In this document: positions 41,185 through 53,244 of the stretch, piece by piece
Layout of the letters: each line of letters begins with the position of its first letter
Position numbering within the stretch: the stretch's first letter is position 1
From: Mrakia gelida
Lineage: Eukaryota > Basidiomycota > Tremellomycetes > Cystofilobasidiales > Mrakiaceae
Reading direction: 5' to 3'
Length of the DNA: 64,000 bases
Assembly (NCBI GenBank): GCA_024345305.1
Contig: BRON01000009.1
Span: 868,001-932,000 of the forward strand
Position numbers and translations under genes: made by a program
The notes under the pieces: model-generated
Told to the model about the DNA's origin: nothing
The model's input: only the letters and a program-made list of their open reading frames with translations
Database searches by the model: none

Positions 41185-41721
41185 GCTGGGGGTCAGAGTT
41201 GCGAGAGACTGAAGCGAACAGGAAACGAGAGGGAGGGGGAGGGAAGCTCGGGTGACCGCTCGCTCGACTCTGAAGCTGAGAGACAAAACCTCGAGCAGAG
41301 CAGAGTCCTCGACTCACAGCTTCTGAATCTGAAACAGATTGGGCGTCGTCTGCTCGTATCATTCTTGAGAATTGGGAGTCTAGGAAGTGACAGTTGAGGG
41401 CGAGAGTACTAAAGCATGGAGGAGAAACTTCGACTCTCCCTTCAGCTCGCCTCCTCTGGTCACCTCGTGGACATGCTGGCATGCGAAGCCGTCGTTCCGC
41501 CAGATCGGCGTCTGGGTATTGGTCAGTCGTTGATGTTCGTACGACGTCTCAGCTTGAAGATCTGGGATGATCTTTAGGTTCGGTCGTCAGCGTTGGGAAG
41601 AGGAAGAGAGGAAGGCGACCTTTTGGTGAGCTCGAGCGTTTCGTTCTTCGTTTCGTCCTTTCCTCTTCTTCCTGCCTCACACCCACCATCGATACATCCT
41701 TCTTCTTCGACTGCCTCCAGG
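41185..41721. promoter_or_regulatory. divergent region between methyltransferase 1 and F-box-like C
   Basis: 537 nt containing both promoters. Open frames run across it on the minus strand, but none adds family features to methyltransferase 1. Pyrimidine-rich before the C start. No further element recognised. Confidence 0.4.
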
Positions 41722-42869
41722 ATGTCCCTTCTCCCATTCCAGTCATCAGGACCTCTCCCCTACCTCCCTCTCGAACTCGACCATCACATCCTTCGCTTCT
41801 GCGACCGTTCGACGCTCGCAAACACCTCCCGAGTCTCGCTCGCCTTCCTCGAGCTTTCCTCGCCCATCCTATACCAAGATGTCGAGATCATCGGGCTGAA
41901 GAAGATGGAGAAGCTGTTCTGCTCGAGGGTAAGTCATGTATTCTCTGCAGCGAGTCGCTGAAGGTATCGCAGGAGAGAGAAGGGAGGTCGTCCGAGTCCG
42001 CTGAGCTCGAGGCTCGAGCTCACCCCTCCTTCCTCCCCTCCCCTTCCTTCCCTTCTTCTCCTCTTCAGAAACCAGAGCTCAATCATCCCCATCTTCACCC
42101 TCATCTCTCCCTTCACTACGTTCGAAACCTCGCCATCATCGCGACCGAGGACATTGGAGGAGGAGACCTCAATCTCTCCACCTCTCGACTCCCCCTCTCC
42201 TCCTCCTACTTCTCGGTCGACCTCCTCACCCTTCGTCCCATCGGGATCGACCCCAGAATCGACGACACCGAGGAGCTCGAAAGATGGGCATCCATCTTTC
42301 CTCTCCTCGATCCTCAAAGGGTCCACGTCTTTGGCTTGAGGAACACGTCGTCCAACGCAGGAGCACACCCTCGATTCAACTTGAAGGGTATGACCTCCTC
42401 CTCCTCAACTCACTGGCCTCGCCCTCACCATCTCCACCTCACCAACATCATCTGAGGCAGCTATGTCTCGTTCTCCGTGACGTCGAGAGAGCCCTTCGTG
42501 CTTCTTTTCGATCTCACCTCGAGGTGGGGAGACCAGGACTACACGGACGAGCTGACGGACGAGGTTCTTGAAGAGTTCGGTTCGGGCGGGATGGTGTTTG
42601 GTGAGGTGAAGGAGACTGTAGTTCGCCTTGGAAGTAGGATGGGGAAGACGGACTTCCAGAGTGCCTTTGTGGAGTTCTGGTCTGATCGAGGATACGACAA
42701 CGTGGAGGAGCTGCTCGAACAAATCCGATTCGAAGACGCGACGGCGACGTGTTGCTGGAAGGTGAGACTCGATCCAGTCTCCTATTTCTCCGCGAGCGTC
42801 TTGTTCGCTCCCTCGCTGACCTCTTTCTTCTCGCGTTGGCCGCCTCAGAGCGACCCTCTCCTCAACTGA
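41722..42869 (+). pseudogene. F-box-like protein, family member C, with in-frame TGA
   Basis: Exons 41722-41928, 42069-42761 and 42849-42869, all in phase. N-terminus LPYLPLELDHHILRFCDRST, SRVSLAFLELSSPILYQD and VEIIGLKKMEKLF; exon 2 starts KPELNHPHLHPHLSLHYVRN and continues LAIIATEDIGG, as in A. A TGA at 42453-42455 interrupts the frame, yet the same frame stays open for 135 more codons on the far side with family-like sequence (FVLLFDLTSRWGD, parallel to VVIFDLTVDR of A) and ends SDPLLN at 42869 after a well-formed last intron. Either a recent nonsense mutation, a sequencing error, or a truncated but functional 197-residue product. I see no intron that would remove the codon in frame. Confidence 0.75.
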
Positions 42870-43172
42870 AGCATACAACTCTCGTCCCCTTCTCTCTCCT
42901 TCGCCATAGTCAGTCTCTTCGCTTCTCCTTCCTTCCTCTTCTCGCTCTTCGATGCCCCGAGATCTCTTCATCTGACTCTGATCTCTCTCGTTCGATCTAC
43001 CAGACCTCCTCCCATCCACCCGAGTCCTCGACAGTCCCCTCCTCGAACCACGGACGTCGACGCGCCGCCTCCTTCTTTATCCTTTTGATCACGACGCTTC
43101 GATCGGATGTTTTCATCTACGCTCAGCATGACAGTGTCTCCTTTCGAGAGTGAACCTGATCCCAAAATCTCA
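42870..43172. other. intergenic between F-box-like C and methyltransferase 2 (convergent)
   Basis: 303 nt of 3' flanks; CT-rich on the plus strand. No gene or structured element seen. Confidence 0.45.
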
Positions 43173-45134
43173 TCATACCCTAACAGCAGTCAAGCAAAAC
43201 GCCTTCGCCGAAACTCCCCTCTCTTCCTCGCACTCCCTCAGCGACTCCAGCTCGAGTCGACTCTTCTCTGAGATCTCCTCGGCCGTGGAGAGAGGGAAGC
43301 CACAGAGAGTGAGCATCCAGGGTCGATGTTTGATGAAGAATTGTTCGAGGAGGTTGGTGGAGATCTCGGAAGCTGCTGGACCTGGCGGGTTTCGACGCGT
43401 CGTGAAAAAAGGAATCGAGGAGAGGTCAGCTTAGAGGATCGATGATATCGAAGAAGTCGAGATCGACCGCACCTTGACCTGTTCGTCTTCCGATGGGAAG
43501 GAGATGAACAACCTCCTGAACGTCGTGGAAGAACCCAGAGTTGTGCACGGCCGACGAGAAACCTTCGCTTGCGACGGCGACGGGATCGACGAAGCCTCGA
43601 AGAGCTGACAGGCGGTGATCTGGGGGAGTGAGGTGTCAGAGCAGAGAATATCTATCGCCTTGAGTTCTGTGACCTGAGAGTTACCCACGAGCGTGCTGGA
43701 AGGTCGCGGTCGCTGGGAAACGGTCCACGAGTGGCGAACCGTCCTGCGTTCGATGAAACGGGGGGAAGGGGTCAGTGAGGGTTTGGATATTAGAAGGGAA
43801 GGGCTCGATTGCGTGATGTTTACTCGCCGCGGTGTAGATCGTGAGAAGAGGCTGAATGAAGGAGAAGTGAGTCAGTATCCGTTGCGCGACGCGTCGAATC
43901 GCTCGACCGTCCTCGCTCCTCAACTCACCTCGGGCTCAAACATTGCGTACACTCCTTTGGAGACGAGGCATCTAGCTATCTCCCCAAGAAAGAACTCGTA
44001 CGGCTTGCCGAACCAAGAGGACTGGCAAGCCCGAAAAACGGGAGTCAGCGGAGCTGAACTCGAGTCCTCGACGCGACGCTCTGACGAGGACTAGCGGTGC
44101 TTGAGGACCTGGAGGATGTGTGAGACTCACTATGTGACAGTGAAGGATGAGTGAGAAGGATGAGTCGGGGCTTCGGGAAGGACGAGAAAGCTCAGAGTCA
44201 GCGAGCGAAACCTCGACGCGTCTCTAGCGAAGAGCTCGACGGAGAAAACGGGCTCACAAGGGTATTCCGGAGTTCAGGTCGTGAGCTAAGCGCGCCGAAA
44301 TGAAGTGAGAAGGGTGAGGACCGAGGGTGAGGTAGAAGACCGGAGATAGAAAGGGAAAATGAGCGAGAGAGAGCAAGACGACGCGCCTTCGAACGAGCAG
44401 TTTGGAGGACTGAGAAGCTCAGGTCTCGGAGGGATGAGATCCAAACCGATGGTCGTAGTATGTGGGAACTTGACTGCCACTGAGTTGAGCCAGAAAGCTT
44501 CGAGACGAACCGAGAAAGGGATGGAGAAGACCTCAGCTTTTGATCCTGCGAGATCGAAGAGCACGCCCGTGTCGTAAGGGCTTACCGTTCGATCCACAAC
44601 CTGAAAAAGGCCAAGCAAAACACTCGATCACCATTCGCCGAGGTACTAGGCAGTTGCCGAGATGAGGCTCCTATGATAAGAGCCAGCTCTCTCGAGAGGA
44701 GATGTGGAGACGAGAAAGAAGAGCGCGACTCACCAAGATCGAGGACCGCCGAGTCTGGTTCCGACAAGAGCGAGGAGATACGAGTCTCCACACGAGAGGG
44801 ATAGTTGAGTCCACCGAAGAGGAGGAGAAGCATTTCGAGCATCATTCGTTCCAGCGTCGTCTGAAGGTTGGACGAGGAGGGGAACCAGGACGTCTTCGCT
44901 CCGAGTCTGGCGTAGAACTCCCCTTGTCAGGCCAGAGAACAAGGAAAAGGATGATCCAGATCAGCATCGTAGAAGCAAGAGTGGAGATGGGTTTGCGAAG
45001 AGAGGAGGAAGGGAGGGAACCGAGGAAGAAGCGAGCTCACCGTCGTCTCCTTTCTCCGGCAGCTCGTCGTACGCGGAGGGAGACAAGGACTCTAGAGACT
45101 CCGTCTCCCACTTCTGTTGCTCGTCGTCCTCCAT
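43173..45134 (-). CDS. SAM-dependent class I methyltransferase, copy 2
   Basis: Starts MEDDEQQKWETESLESLS at 45134; an in-frame ATG at 45173 would add 13 residues. Reassembled order: GEFYARLGAKTSWFPSSSN, ERMMLEMLLLLFGGLNYPSR and SAVLDLGCGSN with the glycine loop on a 15-nt exon (44600-44586). Then AFWLNSVAVKFPHTTTIGLD, LIPPRPELLSPPN, AHDLNSGIPFPDSSFSLIL, GKPYEFFLGEIARCLVSKGV, YAMFEPEP, DGSPLVDRFPATATFQHAHH, SSAVHNSGFFHDVQEVVHLL and PIGRRTGQ. It ends CGFPLSTAEEISEKSRLELE and FCLTAVRV then TGA (43175-43173). A 24-nt exon (43851-43828) with a GC donor is required to match copy 3 through EPEPLLTIYTADGSP. A second apparent GC donor is at 44386. Substrate unknown. Confidence 0.82.
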
Positions 45135-45782
45135 TCTTAGGTCGAGGATGAGAGTGCTGTCGCTTGAAAGCATGGAAGAGCGCTGACTGAGGGGAGGGAG
45201 GAAGAAGATGGCCGTCAAAGGACAACAGAGTTCCCTTCGACTCCCCCGCGAAGCGAACAAGAACTCTAGACTATCGAGCCCGAAGAGATTAGCTCACAAG
45301 CCTCGAGAGGTGATCAGCTGGGCTGAACATCCTGAAGTTGACGAAGAACGGAGAAGGCCGCTCAGCCCGTCTTGCTGGACGCGACTGCCTTGAAAACCTC
45401 GTTCACAGTTCGTCTCTTCACGAGGACTGGGGTGAAGTCGCGTCTAAAGAAAGAAATAAGCGTACTTCGAGACGCACGGCCTGCTTCAAAGGCGTGAGGA
45501 GGCCGCACGTCGGTCGAGAAGAATCTCTCGAGAGCACCGAACGCGTCTCCGCCGACCCTCCGCCTGAGCGAGCCTTTCCTGTCGACGAGGAAAAGCTGCT
45601 CCCACGCCACAAGAGCGTGGAAAAGGAGTGCTCACCTAGATATATATAGATCACCCCTGGGACCGTTCCCGGAAGCGAAAAACGTCGTCGTCGTCGAGCT
45701 CCTCGCGACGCCCTCTCGACCTCTCCTCTCCCGATCTCGCTCTCTCCTTTTACCTTCCCTCCCTTCAAGCTCTTGAACTCCA
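45135..45782. promoter_or_regulatory. region between methyltransferases 2 and 3, promoter of copy 2
   Basis: 648 nt. A clean TATATATA core (plus-strand CTAGATATATATAGATC, about 45637-45653) lies about 500 nt upstream of the copy 2 start and may be its TATA box, implying a long or spliced leader. Open frames here have no family resemblance. Confidence 0.45.
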
Positions 45783-47687
45783 TCAGATCCTGATTGCTGT
45801 AAGGCTGTAAGCTCTGATATGCAGTCCTCTTCCCTCCGCGCACAACCTCAACCCTTCGAGCTCGACGCTCGACCTCTCCTCCAGATCCATCGCCGTCGCG
45901 AGGGGAAAACCACAGAGTTTCGGCATCCACGCCTTGTGCTTGTTGGCGAAGTGGTCGAGGATGTGAAGGGATACAGAGGTGGTGTTTGGATCTGCGACGG
46001 TGACAAGCGAAAGAGGGTAGAAGGAAGGAAGGTCAGCGAAGAGCCCGACGCGAGCGAGAGACGAGACGAAAGAGAAGACGACGCACCTTGACCGAATCGA
46101 GTTCCTATGGGATAAAGGACAACGTCCTCGATAACTTCGTGAAAGAGGCCAGACGCCTCAACGATACGACCGAATCCTTCGCCGGAAGGAGAAGGAGAGA
46201 CGACGTCGCGCGTCTGAGCGAGTCGTTTGTCTGTTTCGTTCGAAGGGGAGGAAGGCACGTCAGCGATCATCGCGGGCTACTCGAGCAGAAAGATGACTCC
46301 CAGATGGGCGTAGAGAGAGAAGGTACGAACGGCAGTGCTGAAACGCAGCCGTGGCAGGAAATCGTTCGGAGAGAGGCGAACCGTCCTCGGTAAAAAGCTG
46401 AGCGCGTCGAACGAAGAAAGGAGAAGCTTAGGTCAGCGACAGTCGAGCACATCTGAGGAAAGAGGAAGGAAGAGCACAGATAAAGCTAGGAAGGAGGAGA
46501 TCTCACCTCAAAATCTGGTTCTGGCTCGAGGAACGAGTACACCCCACCCGACTCGAGCACTCGTCCAAAATCGACGACGTATTCTATGAACGGTTTCGAC
46601 AGCCATTGAGCAAGGTGGGAGTGGCGAACTAAGGCGAAGCTCGAGGAAGAACTGGATAAGAGTCGGGGAAGAAGGCGAAAGGTCAGCGACGAATTTCGAC
46701 GCGTCGTCGCGAAGGGAGGAGGCGTACAAAGGCAAGCCTTGAGTGATATCGTAGACTGGGCAAGACAGCAAGGCGTCAGCAACGCAAACGGAGAGGATAG
46801 GAGTAAGAGGGAAAGATGAGAAGGCACGAACCTTCAAGAGAGACGTTCGAGGGCGTGAGAAGGCCCGTCGCCGGTGGCAAGATGTCAATGCCCACTAGCG
46901 ACGTTCGAGGGAAGAGCCTAGCCATCGCGATGAGCCAGAGAGCTAGAAGATCCGGAAGAGAGAAAGACGATGAAGAAGGCGGGGAATCAGCGTTCCTGAG
47001 AAGCAAGGGTGCCGGTTCGTCTTTGCGCGTCGAGACGATCGATCCAAAACGAGCCGACGAGAGAGTGCGGACGAACCTGTCGAGCCACAGCCTGACACGG
47101 AACGAGCGGGAAAGTTGATCAGCACGTGAGAGGTCTATATGAGGTAGACGATGGGATCCCCCTCGAAAACGGGGAAGATGAGAGAAATGGAGAGGAGGAG
47201 ACGAAGCGGATCGAGAGACTCACCAACGTCGAGGGCTGCTGTTCCATTGCAAGACAGGACGCTGTTGAGCCTGTCTGCGATTCTTGATGGGTACAGACCT
47301 CCGTAGTGACCGAGGATCATGTTGTAGAACTGTAGTTCTCGCATTGCGAGAAGGGGCAGATCGGAGGGAAGGAAGTAGGACGGAGAGAGGGCAGAGTACG
47401 AGTGACCTTTGAGAAGGGCGAAGGAGGAAGGGTGTCAGCTCGCTGGTCCGTTCTCCCTTTTCGATCCACTGCGCCCCAGAGAGAGCAAGAGGTTGGGGAA
47501 GACGAAGACGACGAGGCTCACCATCCTGATCCACCATCAGCTGCTCGAGGAGATCGCTCCCAATCGAGGAGGCTGAGTCCGACGAGCTCCCTTCGCTATC
47601 CATCTCCCAATCCCACTTCCCTCGTCCTCCAGCTCCAGCTTCCTCCCCCGACTCGACCCCTCTAAGCGCGTTCTTGAGATCGTCCAT
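45783..47687 (-). CDS. SAM-dependent class I methyltransferase, copy 3
   Basis: Starts MDDLKNALRGVESGEEAG, with a Ser/Asp/Glu-rich N-terminus, then HSYSALSPSYFLPSDLPLLA, MRELQFYNMILGHYGGLYPS, and AALDVGCGSTA with the loop on a 15-nt exon (47091-47077). Next come LWLIAMARLFPRTSLVGIDI, LPPATGLLTPSNVSLE, VYDITQGLPFSSSSFALVRH, FIEYVVDFGRVLESGGVYSF, LEPEPDFELFTEDGSPLSER and GFGRIVEASGLFHEVIEDVV followed by LYPIGTRFGQ. It ends KHKAWMPKLCGFPLATAMD and AYSLTAIRI before TGA (45785-45783). Aligns along its length with copy 2, so the two arose by tandem duplication. GTTCGT donors at 47076, 46831 and 46330. Probably soluble; substrate unknown. Confidence 0.83.
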
Positions 47688-48709
47688 GCTGGTAAGTGTG
47701 CGAGAGTGAGCAGGTGATGGTTGGTGGTCCAAAGGAACACCAAAGAAAGATCGAAGGAGCCGTCAATTCCGGTTGGGTTTTCGCATGGCCACCTCTTATC
47801 GACCGCTCAGAGAAGAGCCAGGGCATCCTCGGAAGCGAGGGAAGCAGGAGAGAGGCGTCTCATGCTGATGGGAAGATGGAGGGAGCCAAGAGAGGAAGAG
47901 GGACGCGAAGGAGGTGGGAGAGAAGAGCTTGGAGAAGGAGGAGGGGAGGTGAGCTCGACCTCTTGACTCCAAGTTCATGACTACAGCAGCCGACGTTTCG
48001 CAGGCAGATCTGCAGACTCATCTTCAAAAAGCTTCCATGGAGCGACGGGATTGGAGAGAGACGGGGTCAAAACCGGGCTTCTGTACCCGGCGGACGGGAC
48101 AGAGAGCGAAAGAGGAGATGGAGGGAGTGAGGGAGGAGGAGGACGTCGTCTTTGAGCTCGCTCTCTCGACTCGTGAAGCTTTTCCCCGCCCTCTGAGACA
48201 CTCTGAGAAGCGAGTCAAAAACAACTGTCTTTATGCAGTAGCTGGGAATCGAGAAACAAAAAGTCTCGAAAGAGCCGCGGAAGAAGAGAGTCGCTACCGA
48301 TAGCGAGAGGGAGGGAGCTCGAGCTCATCGTGTTGGCCCTTTCTTTTTGCTTCTCTCCTTCGACGAGACCCTTCTGAAGACTCAACACGGAAGAGCATGC
48401 GAGGAAGTCATCTTCTTCTTCAACAACCCGCGAGGGTCCTCTCCAAACTCATCGTCGGGAGGAGAAGAAGGACGGACGAGCTCAACTCAACTCGCCCTCG
48501 ACGCGTCTCGGACCATCGTTCGAACCTCAAAACTTCCCTCTTGCACCGAGACCAGTAGTAGTATGAGCGTCAAGAGCATGCATGTTAACAAGTCTCGAAC
48601 GGTAAAAGGTAGAAAAGCAAAGACGAAAAGAGCAAACAAACGGCCACGTTACAGAAAAACACAACAACACCACCTCCTCCTCAACGAACTACAGAAGGGA
48701 GAGAGGTTT
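47688..48709. other. 1.0-kb intergenic: methyltransferase 3 promoter and histone H3 3' flank
   Basis: No supported gene. The plus strand is purine-rich (47875-47965). The last 100 nt before 48710 on the plus strand is AC-rich (AACAACACCACCTCC), which will be U/G-rich in the H3 3' UTR. I saw no canonical stem-loop of metazoan histone mRNA. Confidence 0.4.
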
Positions 48710-50768
<2,059 letters not shown>

Positions 50769-51099
50769 ATGTTCTCCCTCTCTGTTTCTCTCTACTTCTA
50801 CCAACCCATCTTTCAGCCCTCTCGGGTCTTCGTCTTTGCTCTTCTACCTTCTTACGGTCCCGACCTCTTCGCTTGGATACCCTTTTCTGATGCCTATGTC
50901 GAGTCCTTCACTCTTACTGCTCTCTTCTCTCGCAAGTTGACTCCGAAAGAAAGAGGAAAACCTTCTCTAGCAGAACGAATCGAATCGAACAAAGGAACCT
51001 CGCACGAGCGTCATCGGCCTCCTCCTCCTCTCCCTGTCTCGCAACGCTCACTCTCCCTCCCTCCCACCCTACCTTACCCTCTCGTCTCGTCTCTCCGCC
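50769..51099. other. intergenic: H4 3' flank and YKT6 promoter
   Basis: 331 nt. T-rich and C-rich stretches follow the H4 stop; the final 100 nt before the YKT6 ATG are pyrimidine-rich. No gene. Confidence 0.5.
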
Positions 51100-52867
51100 A
51101 TGAAGGTCCTCTCCCTCTCCGTCTACACCTTCCCCACTCCCTCGAGCGCTACCCTGTTCTCTACGGCTTCGGATCTTTCGGACTACTCTTTCCTGACGAA
51201 AGGATCGGTTCAGGAAGCGCTCAACTTCCTCGCCTCCACCGTCGCTTCTCGGACAGCCGATGGGCAGAGGCAGAGCGTTCAAGAGGGGAGCAACTCAGCT
51301 AGTGTGTACAGGAAGGGGAACGTCGCTGGTGAGTCCACAGAACGAGAGAGCGAGTGAGGAAGGAGGGAGAGGGAAGGGGAGGGAAGGAGGGAGGGAGCCA
51401 TGAGGAGGTTGGACGAGGAGGCCGACGAGGAGAGAGCTCAAGGAGGACATGGAGAGTGACCCGGAGATGCTTAGATTCGAGAGAGAGCCTCTTTGAGCCC
51501 GACTGGGAGGTTAGAAGGGGAGGAGAGAGAGAGAGAGCACGGTCTCAAGCTCGACTCGGCCCTCTCGCTCGCTGGCGGGCATCCCCTCCTTCCCTTCCTT
51601 CCCTCTTCTTCTCACCTTCCACGTAGAGCAACAACAGCAGCAGTCGTACTGACATCTTGTTCTTCCGCTTCTTCTCATCTTCCCCTTATCCACCCTTCTT
51701 CCCTCGCTCGCTCCCAACCTCAACCTCCTCCCCAAACTCCCAAACGCTCGCACCCTCCTGCCTCCCCTCTCTCACCTCGCCTCCTCTCGTCTCCCCTCCC
51801 CGCCCACCCTCACTCAACTCCCCGCCACCACCCCCTCCCTCTCCCACACCTCCAACTCTCTTCGCTCATCCGCAGCCGTCCTCATCACCTCGACCGACTA
51901 CCCCGTCCGAGTGTCGTTCTCCGTGCTCAACAAGGTTCTGGACGAGTACACCTCGGAATCCTGGTCCAAGGCCGTCGGGGACGCCAAGCTGGCAGAGTAC
52001 GTGAGGAAGTACCAGGATCCTAAGCAGGCCGATATCATCATGAAGGTTCAGCAGGAGTTGGATGAGACCAAGATCGTTTTGGTGAGTCCGACGAGAGTTG
52101 ACTTTCGGTTGCGAGGGGAGGGAGGGCGGAGAGGGGAGGGATGGGGCTGGGTTGGGGAGGAGGGAGAGAGGGAGATGGCTTGCCTTGGGGAGAAGAGGGA
52201 GAAAGCCTGGTGGGAGGGAGGGATGTGCTGGGAGAGGGAGGAGGGAGCTGGGACCTAAGATCAGGAGGAGGAGGAGGCATCGTCGGTCGTTGTCCTCTTC
52301 GTCGAGCTCGCGCGACCTCGACTCGTCCTGCAGAGCTCTTGATCGAGACTTACGATGCAGAGGCTCGACGGTTCGGTCCCTGATCGCTCGAGCATGAAGG
52401 GCTCGCAGGTCAGAGCAAGGGGACGCGAACGCTCCGCCTCTCGTTCGCTCGATCTCGTCCCCTCTCCCTTTACCTCACCCAGCTCCTTCCTCCGCGCCAA
52501 CCACTCCTCTGCCACACACTGTCCCCATTCGCACACCTCGCACCTGAGAAGAGTTTGCTGACCCTCTCTCTCCTCGTCTCTCCACAGCACAAAACCATCG
52601 AGTCCGTCCTCGAACGAGGAGAGAAGCTCGACAACCTCGTCGAACGGTCCAACGCACTCAGCGCTCAGTCGAAGATGTTCTACAAGACGGCGAAGAAGGT
52701 GAGCTCACGTCCCTTTGCCTCCTTCCCTACCAGACCCACCCACCCAATGCACCCAGCTTGTCTCCTCGCTCGCTCCCTCGTTTCGCACGTCGCTGACTCC
52801 CACCTCCCTCCCTCCTTTCTTCCCTCCTCGCGTCCGACAGCAAAACTCCTGCTGCGTCGTGGCTTAG
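51100..52867 (+). CDS. YKT6: v-SNARE YKT6 (longin-domain, prenylated R-SNARE)
   Basis: Lipid-anchored R-SNARE acting at Golgi, vacuole/endosome and autophagosome fusion. Exons 51100-51328, 51876-52081, 52588-52698 and 52841-52867; about 190 residues. Longin domain [40 protein letters not shown] and [20 protein letters not shown], then the SNARE coil [40 protein letters not shown] and [10 protein letters not shown] with the central Arg (ERG). The C-terminus is QNSCCVVA: a CVVA CAAX box with an adjacent palmitoylatable Cys, as expected for the family (CCxxx). Introns 1 and 2 are 547 and 506 nt, far longer than the window norm, and CT-/GA-rich. Confidence 0.97.
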
Positions 52868-53244
52868 ATCTCCCTCTTTCTTTCTTCCTCTCTATCTCTC
52901 TCTCCTTTTTCTTACTTACCCTCCCTGGGAACCCTTGCTCTTGTATCTCTCCCTCGTCTTGCGCGTCGTCTCTCACCCCTGCCCGTTTCTCGCACTTCTA
53001 CACACATCATTAACTGCTTTTGTTTCTCTTCTCTAGTAATGCCCCTTTTCTTGCTTCCCTATATACCAACCCCAAACACAAAGGAAAGACCAAAGAACAG
53101 TCGCGTCCCCTCTTCTCCTCACCTCTTCACCTCCTCATTTACAGATCACGCGCGCTGACCCTTTCTCACTCCTTCGCTCCCGACCACCATCTCCCCCCTC
53201 CCCTTCCGTTCTCACCCCTTCGTTCGTTCGTTCGTTCGTTCAAG
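52868..53244. promoter_or_regulatory. YKT6 3' flank and REC8-type gene promoter
   Basis: 377 nt, strongly pyrimidine-rich on the plus strand, ending in a (TTCG)5 repeat directly before the start codon. TATA-like CTATATACC near 53058-53066. Confidence 0.5.
53219..53241 (+). repeat. (TTCG)n tetranucleotide repeat next to a start codon
   Basis: Five perfect TTCG units plus TTC (23 bp), ending 3 nt before the ATG at 53245. It lies within the presumed 5' UTR. Confidence 0.9.

Noticed and set aside
44961..45260. Longer N-terminus for methyltransferase 2 from 45260
   Set aside because: Adds 42 residues unlike the other copies; 45134 or 45173 is closer to the conserved part.
48060..48110. Possible tRNA-like fold around AACCGGGCTTCTGTACCCGG
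   Set aside because: A small stem can be drawn, but there is no A-box, B-box or acceptor pairing.
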